DNA from: Sphingobacteriales bacterium
GTDB taxonomy: Bacteria; Bacteroidota; Bacteroidia; Chitinophagales; CAIOSU01
Length of the DNA: 64,000 bases
Assembly: GCA_027483645.1 (NCBI GenBank)
Contig: JAIXUD010000020.1
Span: 124,001-188,000 of the forward strand
Reading direction: 5' to 3'
In this document: positions 9,976 to 17,604 of the stretch, piece by piece
Layout: each line of letters begins with the position of its first letter
Position numbering within the stretch: the first letter of the stretch is position 1
The notes under the pieces: generated by a model
What the model saw: only the letters and a program-made list of their open reading frames with translations
Databases searched by the model: none
What the model was told of the DNA's origin: nothing
Translations under genes and position numbers: made by a program

Positions 9976-10015
9976 AATGGCCGAACAACGTTTGTTGTTC
10001 GGCCATTTTTTTTTG
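9976..10015 (+). terminator. Rho-independent terminator after the DUF4836 gene
   Basis: A 14-bp perfect stem (AATGGCCGAACAAC / GTTGTTCGGCCATT) with a 4-nt loop is followed by an uninterrupted run of eight T's and then more T-rich sequence. Very strong intrinsic terminator on the plus strand. Confidence 0.92.
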
Positions 10016-10087
10016 TTTTTGAAGAATTGCAAAGAGAATTGACTTAGCCACAAGGAATTATTAATTTCATGGAAATGTTCTACACTT

Positions 10088-10315
10088 ATGAACTTGAAAG
10101 CAGAAAAGAAGAAATTAATAGATTGGATTGAGGCCTTGGATGATGAAACAACCATTGAAAAAATCAAATTGGTTAAAGACTCTACTGATGAAGATTGGAA
10201 GGCCGAGCTTTCTGCTGCGGAAATTGAAGCCATTGAAGAAGGACTAGCTGATATTGAAGCTGGTAGAGTAATTCCTCACGAAGAGGTAAGAAAGCGCTAT
10301 GAGAGGTGGTTATAA
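10088..10315 (+). CDS. Antitoxin component of a ParE/RelE-type module
   Basis: 75-residue acidic, helical protein with a C-terminal 'ADIEAGRVIPHEEVRKRYERWL' segment. This matches the C-terminus of Phd/RelB-like antitoxins that end in a toxin-binding helix ('G..ishEEV...'). It precedes and overlaps by 17 bp a ParE-like toxin gene, the usual antitoxin-first order of type II modules. The coding region is visibly richer in A+T than the genes around it. No N-terminal DNA-binding fold is recognisable, so autoregulation is only presumed. Confidence 0.72.
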   Translation: MNLKAEKKKLIDWIEALDDETTIEKIKLVKDSTDEDWKAELSAAEIEAIEEGLADIEAGRVIPHEEVRKRYERWL

Positions 10316-10601
10316 AATTCAATGGTCAAATCGTGCATCGCGAGATCTGGATGGCATACTTGAATATTTAAAAACTGAATGGGGAGAATTTACAGTTAAA
10401 GAGTTTTCCAGGAAGTTAGATAAGCGACTTGTGCTTATTGCCTTGCGTCCCACGTTATATCCTAAAGCACATCATAGTAGGCCAACTCGGAAGTCAGTTC
10501 TAATTAAAAGGATTACAATTTACTATCGGATCATCGGCCAGCGTGTATTCGTTGTAACTCTATTCGACAATAGACAAAATCCTGATAAGGCTCCCAAATA
10601 A
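10299..10601 (+). CDS. ParE/RelE family toxin
   Basis: 100 residues with the ParE-family pattern: 'IQWSNRASRDLDGILEYL' at the start, a helical middle, then 'IKRITIYYRIIGQRVFVVTLFDNRQNP', which resembles the beta-strand core and the terminal 'lfd.RqdP' of plasmid-stabilisation toxins. Family members poison gyrase (ParE) or cleave ribosome-bound mRNA (RelE). The sequence is closer to ParE. Translation is probably coupled to the overlapping antitoxin gene. The reading frame is intact, so the module looks functional. Confidence 0.78.
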   Translation: MRGGYKIQWSNRASRDLDGILEYLKTEWGEFTVKEFSRKLDKRLVLIALRPTLYPKAHHSRPTRKSVLIKRITIYYRIIGQRVFVVTLFDNRQNPDKAPK

Positions 10602-10667
10602 TATTCCTTTTAATTTCGGCACGCCATTAGCGTACACCTCGCTATCTTACCACCACAAACCACCTTT

Positions 10668-10901
10668 ATGAAAACCATCATCACCATCTGCATCAGCATA
10701 ATTCTTATATTAGCGGTGAGCTGTAAAGGTAGCCAAGGCAAAGGCAAAGAAGCTTGTATAGAGAAGCCCTGCAACAGCGCCTGTACCAAAGAGTATAAAC
10801 CCGTATGCGGATGCAACGAAAAGACTTACGGAAACGCCTGTATAGCGGAATGCCATAACATTAAGCAATATACCCCTGGCGAATGTCCCAAAAAACCTTA
10901 A
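10668..10901 (+). CDS. Kazal-type protease inhibitor domain lipoprotein
   Basis: 77 residues. A short lipoprotein leader ends at LAVSC (Cys19). The remainder is a single Kazal domain: 'ACTKEYKPVCGCNEKTYGN' followed by 'AC...EC' and a terminal 'PGEC', giving the Cys spacing of Kazal inhibitors, with the 'PVCG..G.TY.N.C' core conserved as 'PVCGCNEKTYGNAC'. Such domains block serine proteases. In bacteria they are thought to protect the cell surface from its own or foreign proteases. The stop codon overlaps the start of the PhoD gene by 19 bp, so translation may be coupled. Confidence 0.8.
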   Translation: MKTIITICISIILILAVSCKGSQGKGKEACIEKPCNSACTKEYKPVCGCNEKTYGNACIAECHNIKQYTPGECPKKP

Positions 10902-12430
10902 CGTACTGTTTATTTACCGCTTTGCTGCTGTGCTACGGCGCGTCACTTCATGCCCAAATGATAACCCAAGGGCCAGCTTTTGGGGCGATGACGCACCAAA
11001 GTGCGAAGGTATATTTGCGCACCGCTGAGCCATCCACCCTAAAAATTGAATGGAGCACCGATAGTTTATTTGCCTCGGTTGAATCAGTAGGAGGCGCATC
11101 TAGGCAGCAACTGGATAACTCGGTTATCTTGGGTATCACAGGATTGAAGCCCGATACCAAATACTATTACCGCTTGTATGTTGATGGTGTGCGCGATACC
11201 ATTAGCGCTTGGTTCCGTACTTTCCCTGAGCCGGGCGCCCGCGGGGAGTTTGTGTTTGCTACCGGTAGTTGCCAAGAAACGGAGAACATGCGCGTCTTTA
11301 ACGTGATGCCGAAGCACCAGCCGTACTTTCTACTGCACACTGGCGACTTTACCTACCCCGACTATCAAATAGCCCCCGACTACAGCGCGCATTATGATAA
11401 AATGGCCTACAGCTACCAAAAGCGGTACGATGAGAAGGTGATGAAGCAAATGCTTCAAACCATACCCGTGGATTACATTTATGATGACAATGACTATGTG
11501 GGCGGCAGCGGTGGGCGGTATGAGAAAGATAACAACAGCCAAAGCTCCTATGTTTTCTTCAAAACCGTCAACAAGATTTGGACGGATTCATTCCCTGATT
11601 TTTGGCGAAGCAACTGCATTAAAGGGTACATGGATTTCTTCCCCGGTTATGAAATGGTGGATACCACCAATGGCATCTATCACAGCTTTAAATTCGGCAA
11701 TGCGGAGTTCTTTTTTTTGGATAGATGCTCCAACACTCCGCATGGCAACAGCTATGGGTTTAAGTATGATGCCAAGCGCAACAAATACAAGTACGACCCG
11801 CCTGCCGACCACGTGTTGTTTGGCAAAGCGCAAATGGATTGGCTTAAAAACGGCCTTAAAAACTCTACTGCCGATTGGAAGTTTATAGTGAGCGGCGTAC
11901 CGCTCAACCGTAGCTTAAGCACCTTGATAGAGGCTGGTTTGCGCATACAGAAGATGGGCTGGAAGGATAATAATGGCTTCCGCTTAGCTACGGGTTTTGC
12001 ACACTATTGGGCTGGCCATCCAGCAGAGATTGATGACTTTTATGCGTGGCTCAACAAAGAAGACTTGAAAGACATCATTGTAATTAGTGGCGATACCCAC
12101 CACAATGTAATGGACGATGGCCGGAATGCCGGCCTGCCCGAACTGAACGCCAGCGGCCTGAGCGTAACCGAAACCTACCTGGCATACTACCTTAGCATTA
12201 TTGGTAAAGCCAGTGGCCTATACAAAATGAATAAGGAGATTTGGAACCAAGGTGGCAATGGCCTCGGCAACAAAAACTTTAAGAACGCCTTCGGTAAGGT
12301 GCGCATAGTGCAGAACGAATACGTAGAGCTAAGCCTAGTAGATGAAGACGATCAGGTTATCAATAGCTTCAAAGTTTATCACTCTTCTACCCCTACAGGG
12401 CAAAAGCAGCATAATAAGCTCAATAGGTAG
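10883..12430 (+). CDS. PhoD-like alkaline phosphatase/phosphodiesterase
   Basis: 515 residues with a signal peptide ending SLHA before Gln. An N-terminal fibronectin-like domain ('PDTKYYYRLYVDG...', about residues 25-115) precedes a metallophosphatase domain. Metal-binding motifs typical of PhoD are visible: 'FATGSCQ', 'HTGDFTYPDY', 'YDDNDYVGG' and 'VISGDTHHNV'. The family releases phosphate from esters in the periplasm or at the surface. No Tat twin-arginine is seen in the leader, which is usual in Bacteroidota homologues. Its start overlaps the Kazal lipoprotein gene, so the pair may form an operon. Confidence 0.87.
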   Translation: MSQKTLTYCLFTALLLCYGASLHAQMITQGPAFGAMTHQSAKVYLRTAEPSTLKIEWSTDSLFASVESVGGASRQQLDNSVILGITGLKPDTKYYYRLYVDGVRDTISAWFRTFPEPGARGEFVFATGSCQETENMRVFNVMPKHQPYFLLHTGDFTYPDYQIAPDYSAHYDKMAYSYQKRYDEKVMKQMLQTIPVDYIYDDNDYVGGSGGRYEKDNNSQSSYVFFKTVNKIWTDSFPDFWRSNCIKGYMDFFPGYEMVDTTNGIYHSFKFGNAEFFFLDRCSNTPHGNSYGFKYDAKRNKYKYDPPADHVLFGKAQMDWLKNGLKNSTADWKFIVSGVPLNRSLSTLIEAGLRIQKMGWKDNNGFRLATGFAHYWAGHPAEIDDFYAWLNKEDLKDIIVISGDTHHNVMDDGRNAGLPELNASGLSVTETYLAYYLSIIGKASGLYKMNKEIWNQGGNGLGNKNFKNAFGKVRIVQNEYVELSLVDEDDQVINSFKVYHSSTPTGQKQHNKLNR

Positions 12431-12442
12431 TGCAACGCGAAA

Positions 12443-12471
12443 TAAAAAAGGAGCAACCTGCTGGCTGCTCC
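12443..12471 (-). terminator. Terminator for the minus-strand Spy-like gene
   Basis: On the minus strand GGAGCAGCC / GGTTGCTCC forms a 9-bp stem (one G-U) with an AGCA loop, followed by TTTTTTATTT. It lies between two convergent genes and ends the transcript of the 12501-12899 gene. On the plus strand the T-run is missing. Confidence 0.8.
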
Positions 12472-12500
12472 ATTCTGCTTCTCTCAAGTTAGGGTATTAT

Positions 12501-12899
12501 CTATTTCTTGTTTTCATGACCGTGGCCTTTATGGTCGCCATGTTTTTCTTTTTTCATTTCTTCTTTCTTAGCACTGTATTTTTGGTACTGGTCGGCAGTA
12601 AGTACACCTTTAAGCTGTGCCTCAAAACTGGCATACAGTTCCTTTTTTGCGTCCCGCCTTTCGTCCTCTGTAAGTTTGGCGTTCTTAAGCGCCTCTTTTT
12701 TCTGGGCATGGTCTAGCACTATGCTATACACCCGTTCTTGCTGCTCGGCATTAAGCGAGAGGGTCTCCGTAAGCTTCGCAGTTTTTTTGGTAGCATGCTC
12801 TTCAGGGGTTGCATCCTTCTTACTATGCTGTTGGGCCAAAGCCGTGTTAATAGTGCCGCCTAGCAAGGCCAAGCAAAGCATCAATACAATCGTTCTCAT
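12501..12899 (-). CDS. Spy/CpxP-like periplasmic protein with His-rich tail
   Basis: 132 residues with a signal peptide (ends NTALA before QQ). The mature part is almost entirely helical: 'ATKKTAKLTETLSLNAEQQERVYSIV' resembles the 'l..Lt.eQ...i..i' helices of Spy/CpxP or DUF4890 proteins, and a second helix contains 'LTADQYQKYSAKKEEM'. It ends in a His/Lys/Gly-rich tail (HGDHKGHGHENKK), which might bind metal. Family members are periplasmic chaperones or stress sensors. That role is inferred only from shape. Confidence 0.65.
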   Translation of the reverse strand: MRTIVLMLCLALLGGTINTALAQQHSKKDATPEEHATKKTAKLTETLSLNAEQQERVYSIVLDHAQKKEALKNAKLTEDERRDAKKELYASFEAQLKGVLTADQYQKYSAKKEEMKKEKHGDHKGHGHENKK

Positions 12900-12996
12900 G
12901 TTTTTCGTTTTAGTTCTGTGGGTTTGACTACAGGCAGCCCTTAAGGTTTAACTTACCCTTTTGGATTACAATTTTGTCCGTTGCAAACGAAGGGAA

Positions 12997-13239
12997 TTAG
13001 AAGGCTTCAAGTGGCTTAGGGTGGCAGCGGTCGCGGCGTTGCTGTAGCTTTTGGTGTACCAAGGGCACTAGGTAGCCGGTGGCAGCACCTACCACATACC
13101 CTAAAGCCAGATCAGTAGGGAAATGCACCCGCCTGTACTCGCAAAAAACCGGTTCTAACAGGGGTGGTAGCTGCTGCCGTCCACATTGCCCATCGCCACT
13201 TGAAAGGGATACAAAAACCCATTCGCGGGTACTAAAAAT
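12997..13239 (-). pseudogene. Relic of a PAP2 family phosphatase (C-terminal end)
   Basis: Minus-strand reading ends ...EYRRVHFPTDLALGYVVGAA... then TAA at 12997. 'R..HFPTD...G...G...G' is the second catalytic block of PAP2 phosphatases (the His is the nucleophile). The first block (PSGH) and the membrane helices are absent. The sequence upstream of the block is not PAP2-like in this frame, while an adjacent frame reads Ala-rich hydrophobic residues, as expected after a frameshift and deletion. No start codon is available before an in-frame stop near 13240. I read this as the decayed 3' end of a PAP2 gene. Confidence 0.62.
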
Positions 13240-13314
13240 TTAATCATTTCGACATATTTACATCATTATCCCTTTACAATACTGCCAATTCGTTATACCT
13301 TTACAATCCGAAAA

Positions 13315-13322
13315 TATATTTG
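13315..13322 (+). promoter_or_regulatory. Candidate -7 box (TATATTTG) for the PAP2_C gene
   Basis: TATATTTG fits TAnnTTTG and lies 19 bp upstream of the ATG at 13342, giving a leader of roughly 12 nt. Confidence 0.4.
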
Positions 13323-13341
13323 GCATAAGGCCAATCAACAC

Positions 13342-14055
13342 ATGGAATCGCAAAAGCACATCTGGGATTATGCTATCCCCAACGAGATAGCATCCACTAG
13401 CATCAAGGCCAATTGGACTGCTGCGCTAGAGATGCGTTTATTTTCCGTTACATTGGTTACTACCTTGGCGGTATGTGGAATTGTTGCCAGTTTTCTGCCG
13501 TACTACTTCAATTATATCCAAGCTAGGCCAGGCATTTACATCAACGACCCGATACTCAATCTCCTTACCCCTATCAATGCTTCCTTGTACATATTCGGCT
13601 TGTTGTACACGTGCGTTTTTATCTGCCTAAGCTACATTTCTTGCTTCCCTCGGTTTTTATTGAAGGCAGCTTGGGGCTACTGTATACTTACCTGCCTGCG
13701 CATGTTGGTTATGCTATTTGTACCCCTTGAAGCCCCAAAAGAAATGATTTACTTGTTGGACCCCATCTTAAGCCTTATTGTATACCAAGAGGTTGCCGTA
13801 ACTAAAGACTTATTCTTTTCAGGGCATACGGCTACCATGTTCATTTTAGCCTGTGGCGTGCCCAACAAAGCCCTAAAAACCCTGTTTACCGTATGCACCG
13901 TAATTATGGCTGCCTTATTGCTTAAGCAGCATGTACATTACACGGTTGATGTATTGGTGGCACCTTTGTTTGCCTATGTAAGCTGGAAGTTGGCAGAGAA
14001 AATCGAAGAAAAAGTATTCGGTAACATATCCACCATTACCACCGAAAGCGAATAA
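13342..14055 (+). CDS. Sphingomyelin-synthase-like PAP2_C membrane protein
   Basis: 237 residues with about six transmembrane helices. Two motifs are diagnostic: 'KDLFFSGHTATMF' (about residues 154-166) and 'HVHYTVDVLVAPLFAY' (about 193-208). They correspond to the D3 (SGHT) and D4 (HYT-DV-A) motifs of sphingomyelin synthases and related PAP2_C proteins, supplying the His-His-Asp catalytic triad. The family moves phospho-headgroups between lipids or removes them. Bacteroidota make sphingolipids, so a ceramide headgroup transferase is an attractive but unproven role. It sits beside a relic of a classical PAP2 gene. Confidence 0.75.
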   Translation: MESQKHIWDYAIPNEIASTSIKANWTAALEMRLFSVTLVTTLAVCGIVASFLPYYFNYIQARPGIYINDPILNLLTPINASLYIFGLLYTCVFICLSYISCFPRFLLKAAWGYCILTCLRMLVMLFVPLEAPKEMIYLLDPILSLIVYQEVAVTKDLFFSGHTATMFILACGVPNKALKTLFTVCTVIMAALLLKQHVHYTVDVLVAPLFAYVSWKLAEKIEEKVFGNISTITTESE

Positions 14056-14372
14056 ACGCCCCTAAAACGTTTGTTATATATTGCTGTACAATTTATCGGC
14101 AAGCCACTTGTTTGCTATATTTTTGTATTTTTATAATATATCATAATGAAAATTTATTCGCACCGAACGCTAAGAAAAATTAAGTAGTGTTTCGAGGTCT
14201 AAATGATACTACACCACTTTATGTTAGTTAAATTAGACGAACATAGTTCGGGTTCGTTACCGGCCAGTAGCTTTACTGCTAACATGAAAAAAGAAAGTTT
14301 TCCATTACACCACGCGTTGTTATAACTGTGAGAAACCAAGGCCCATCGGCTATAGTCCATCGTCCAATTTAC
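14056..14372 (+). other. Intergenic region before serA
   Basis: About 320 bp, A+T-rich, without a credible gene. I see a T-rich stretch near 14115-14135 and no strong hairpin. The last part carries the serA promoter box. Confidence 0.5.
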
Positions 14373-14380
14373 TACCTTTG
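14373..14380 (+). promoter_or_regulatory. -7 box (TACCTTTG) immediately before serA start
   Basis: TACCTTTG matches TAnnTTTG and ends only 4 bp before the ATG at 14385. If used, the transcript would start at or inside the start codon (leaderless or nearly so), or translation would begin further in. It also argues against the in-frame ATG at 14328. Confidence 0.45.
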
Positions 14381-14384
14381 TACT

Positions 14385-15623
14385 ATGAGCAAGGCTACCA
14401 CCACCTCTTACCCAAAGGAGAAGATAAAAATATTGTTGCTGGAAGGCATCAGCCAATCGGCTATTGATGAGTTCCACCGCGCAGGCTACACCAATATAGA
14501 AACCCACGCTAAAGCGTTGGACGAGGCCGAACTGGTTAAAGCAATTAAGGACGCCCACCTACTGGGCATCCGTAGCAAAACCCAAGTAACCCAAAAGGTA
14601 ATTGATGCCGCAGAGAAACTCTGGGGAATAGGCGCGTTCTGCATCGGGGTGAACCAAGTGGACCTAAAGGCGGCCACTCGCGCGGGTGTTACCGTGTTCA
14701 ACTCGCCATATAGCAATACCCGCTCGGTTGCCGAGTTGGTGATAGCTGAAGCCATCATGCTCATCCGCCGCATACCAGAGAAAAACACCGGTGCCCACAA
14801 AGGCGATTGGCTGAAGGAGGCCAAAGGCAGCTTTGAGCTACGCGGCAAAACCCTGGGCATTATCGGCTACGGGCACATTGGCTCACAAGTAAGCATTATG
14901 GGCGAGGCCATGGGCTTGAAGGTAATCTATTACGACGTAGAGCCGAAGTTGCCACTGGGCAACGCCACGGGCTACCGCTCCTTGCCCGATTTGTTAAAGA
15001 AAGCTGACATTGTTACCCTCCATGTACCCGGTGGCAGCGGCACCAAGAACCTGATGAGCAAAGAGCGCATCAAACAAATGAAAAAGGGCAGCATCCTGCT
15101 CAACCTCAGCCGCGGCGAGGTGGTGGACTTGGATGCCCTACGCGAGGCCATAGAAAGCGGCCACATTGCCGGTACGGGTTTGGATGTGTTCCCTATTGAG
15201 CCGGAAGGTAAGGGGCAAAAGTTTGAATCGCCGTTGCAGGGGTTGGCCAACGTGATACTTACCCCGCATATTGGTGGCAGCACCGAAGAAGCCCAAGTAA
15301 ACATCGGCAGCGATGTGGCTGGAAAGCTCATCAACCTACTGGATAGCGGTGCTACTGTAGGCAGCCACAGCGTACCGCCACTAAGCCTACCGATACAAGA
15401 CGGCGCTAACCGCCTATTGCACATACACGAGAACAAGCCGGGTGTACTATCCGAAATCAACACCATTATGGGCAATATGGGCGTAAACATCGTTGGCCAG
15501 TACCTCAAAACCAATGAGGAAATAGGCTACGTAGTACTCGACATCGCCAAAGCGCCTTCTAAAGACATCCTCAAAGCCTTGCAAAAGGTGAAGCATACGA
15601 TTCGGGCGCGGGTGTTGTTTTGA
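14385..15623 (+). CDS. serA: D-3-phosphoglycerate dehydrogenase
   Basis: 412 residues. It catalyses the first step of serine synthesis, oxidising 3-phosphoglycerate with NAD in the cytoplasm. The Rossmann motif is 'GKTLGIIGYGHIGSQVS', and the catalytic Arg/Glu/His set is in 'NLSRGEVVDLDAL' and 'LTPHIGGSTEEAQ'. A C-terminal ACT domain (from 'HENKPGVLSEINTIMG') indicates serine feedback control, as in the short E. coli-type enzyme. I chose the ATG at 14385 (MSKATT) over an in-frame ATG at 14328, whose 19-residue extension has no homology-like character and overlaps the promoter box. Confidence 0.94.
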   Translation: MSKATTTSYPKEKIKILLLEGISQSAIDEFHRAGYTNIETHAKALDEAELVKAIKDAHLLGIRSKTQVTQKVIDAAEKLWGIGAFCIGVNQVDLKAATRAGVTVFNSPYSNTRSVAELVIAEAIMLIRRIPEKNTGAHKGDWLKEAKGSFELRGKTLGIIGYGHIGSQVSIMGEAMGLKVIYYDVEPKLPLGNATGYRSLPDLLKKADIVTLHVPGGSGTKNLMSKERIKQMKKGSILLNLSRGEVVDLDALREAIESGHIAGTGLDVFPIEPEGKGQKFESPLQGLANVILTPHIGGSTEEAQVNIGSDVAGKLINLLDSGATVGSHSVPPLSLPIQDGANRLLHIHENKPGVLSEINTIMGNMGVNIVGQYLKTNEEIGYVVLDIAKAPSKDILKALQKVKHTIRARVLF

Positions 15624-15678
15624 GTTTGGACCGGCTAATGAGAGTTAGCTAACTAGAATTGGAACTTTAAAATTTCTT

Positions 15679-16554
15679 ATGACTCTTTGCATAGCATGGA
15701 AAAGGAATAACCAAATATACCTAGCCTCCGACTCACGAGTAACTAAAAAAGTGGGTGATGAATATTACACTACGAGTGATGCAGCTCCGAAAGTGTACAG
15801 TATTCCGTTACGCATTTACGGTATTGGAGAAGATAATTTGTTGTATGATAAAGACTGGGGATTTTGTTTAGCAGGAGGCTACATTAATGGCAGCGGATAT
15901 GCGAATACATTATCTGAAATATTATCAAATTTACAAATTGCTCCTGAAGTATCTGATGTCAGTTATACAAATATATTGGCTATCGCCTTTAAAATTTACG
16001 AGCAAATTTCAATTGATCTTGTTCAAAGTGGAAACAAAGAAGCTCTTGCTAAAGTCTTAATTACGGGCATTTGCCCATTAAACGAACAAACGATATTTCT
16101 GTATGAATTTGGTTATAAATTAACCTCGCAAGGAGTAGACTATTATTCTAATGGGGTTAATCTTGATGAGCAATATCATTGTATCGGAGATCAAGATGCC
16201 ATTGACTACTTTCAGCAAAACATTGTTATTCAACAGAATGGCAATGTTTTTCAAATACTGAAAGATGTTTGTAAAAATCCTGATCTAAAAACTGTAGGCG
16301 GAAATTTACAAACGGGTATTTTGAGAAGTGGAGATCCTAAACATTTCTCATTATACGGCTTTTTTGAAAGTGAATTAGAATTTGATGATCCTTTTTGGAC
16401 AGTTAGTGATAAGTGGAATTTCAGAAGCATTGAATTAAAACCCGAACTGTTTGAAGGAGATATTCATATTAGGAAATCATTCCTAACGCCATTCGAAGAT
16501 ATTCGAAATGCTCTTTTTGATGAGGCTCATCAAAAAAATGAAGATGGATTATGA
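15679..16554 (+). CDS. Proteasome/HslV-like Ntn-hydrolase family protein
   Basis: 291 residues beginning MTLCIAWKRNNQIYLASDSR. After Met removal Thr1 would be the N-terminal nucleophile. Asp sits at mature position 17 within 'ASDSR', exactly as in proteasome beta-subunits and HslV, and a Lys follows in 'APKVYSI' at about 37, near the canonical Lys33. Helices and strands of a proteasome-like core follow ('WGFCLAGGYINGSG', 'VLITGICPLNEQTIFLYEFG'), then a ~90-residue C-terminal region I do not recognise. It has no HslU/ATPase partner nearby. The coding region is distinctly more A+T-rich than its neighbours, suggesting acquisition. Peptidase activity is inferred. Confidence 0.65.
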   Translation: MTLCIAWKRNNQIYLASDSRVTKKVGDEYYTTSDAAPKVYSIPLRIYGIGEDNLLYDKDWGFCLAGGYINGSGYANTLSEILSNLQIAPEVSDVSYTNILAIAFKIYEQISIDLVQSGNKEALAKVLITGICPLNEQTIFLYEFGYKLTSQGVDYYSNGVNLDEQYHCIGDQDAIDYFQQNIVIQQNGNVFQILKDVCKNPDLKTVGGNLQTGILRSGDPKHFSLYGFFESELEFDDPFWTVSDKWNFRSIELKPELFEGDIHIRKSFLTPFEDIRNALFDEAHQKNEDGL

Positions 16555-16610
16555 ATTTTCACTAAGTGGCTATACGCTTTTTATATTAACTAAATAATTA
16601 AACGCATCAA

Positions 16611-17372
16611 TTGCCCACCAACCCACCCGAATCCACCAGCCTCAACAAATACATCAGCAGCACGGGCTTTTGCTCGCGCAGGGAGGCTGATAAGCTGATA
16701 GCGGCGGGGCGGGTTACGCTCAATGGCGTGATGGGTACTTTGGGCAACCGGGTACTGCCCGGCGATGTGGTAAAAGTAGACGACAAAACTATCGCCGGCG
16801 CAGAGAATGATGTGTTTATCGCCTTCAATAAGCCCGTGGGGGTGACCTGCACCTCCGAGACCAATATCCAAGGCAACATTATTACCTACATCAACCACCC
16901 CAAGCGCATCTTCCCCATCGGTAGGCTTGATAAACCGTCGCAAGGCCTCATCTTCCTTACCAACGATGGCGACATTGTAAACAAGATACTGCGCGCGGGC
17001 AACAACCATGAAAAGGAATACATAGTAACCGTAAACCGCCCCATTACCCCCGCATTCATTACCAAAATGCAAAACGGCGTGCCGATACTGGATACCATTA
17101 CCAAAAAGTGCGTGGTGGAGAAAGTGAGCACCTATGTGTTCCGCATTGTGCTTACTCAGGGCCTCAACCGCCAGATACGCCGCATGTGCGATTACTTGGA
17201 GTACGAGGTAAAAAAGCTGGAACGGGTGCGCATCATGAACATCACCCTACAAGGCATCCCGCCCGGTAAATGGCGCAACTTGACGCCTGACGAGTTGGCC
17301 CATATCAACGAGCAGGTAGCTAACTCTGTAAAAACTGAGGAGGCATCACGGTTTGGGGATGAGGAGGAGTAA
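16611..17372 (+). CDS. rluF: 23S rRNA pseudouridine synthase RluF-type
   Basis: 253 residues from a TTG start (no ATG is available before the S4 domain). An N-terminal S4 RNA-binding domain ([20 protein letters not shown]) is followed by the RsuA/RluB/E/F catalytic domain. The catalytic Asp is in '[18 protein letters not shown]', and '[16 protein letters not shown]' plus '[10 protein letters not shown]' match the RluF branch, which modifies U2604 of 23S rRNA. Its C-terminus is short and acidic. It is followed by a repeat-rich intergenic region. Assignment to RluF rather than RluB/E rests on the motif wording. Confidence 0.88.
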   Translation: MPTNPPESTSLNKYISSTGFCSRREADKLIAAGRVTLNGVMGTLGNRVLPGDVVKVDDKTIAGAENDVFIAFNKPVGVTCTSETNIQGNIITYINHPKRIFPIGRLDKPSQGLIFLTNDGDIVNKILRAGNNHEKEYIVTVNRPITPAFITKMQNGVPILDTITKKCVVEKVSTYVFRIVLTQGLNRQIRRMCDYLEYEVKKLERVRIMNITLQGIPPGKWRNLTPDELAHINEQVANSVKTEEASRFGDEEE

Positions 17373-17377
17373 AAAAA

Positions 17378-17396
17378 CCCTCACCTAACCTCTCCC
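17378..17396 (+). repeat. Solitary half-end of the CCCTCACCTAACCTCTCCC repeat family
   Basis: CCCTCACCTAACCTCTCCC is identical to the outer 19 bp of the inverted-repeat arms found complete at 29133-29289 and, with one change, at 59975-60129. No second arm follows, so this is a truncated copy just after the rluF stop. Confidence 0.7.
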
Positions 17397-17440
17397 CCGT
17401 TCGACAGGCTCAGGACAGGCTCCATGTGAGGGATATCAAA

Positions 17441-17593
17441 GCGGTCAGACGGCTGCGAGCCGTCCGAACGCTACGGTAATGAACTCGCGTTTTGTACAGA
17501 ACCCATTTCAATATGTAAATCAAAAATGGATGTAGCACAGACCGCAACTTCCTCGGTAGAAAGCGTTCGGACGGCTCGCAGCCGTCTGACCGC
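17441..17593. repeat. 153-bp element with perfect 32-bp inverted repeats
   Basis: Left arm 17441-17472 and right arm 17562-17593 are perfect reverse complements over 32 bp (GCGGTCAGACGGCTGCGAGC...). Each arm contains its own ACGGCT-GCG-AGCCGT palindrome. The 89-bp interior shows no gene. It lies between the convergent ends of rluF and tsaC, 11 bp from the tsaC stop. It looks like a miniature inverted-repeat element, or it may work as a bidirectional terminator. Confidence 0.85.
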
Positions 17594-17604
17594 AGCATAG
17601 TTTG

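Noticed and set aside
14328-14384. Upstream start for serA adding 19 residues
   Set aside because: Extension overlaps a TAnnTTTG box and is unlike the family; ATG at 14385 fits homologues.
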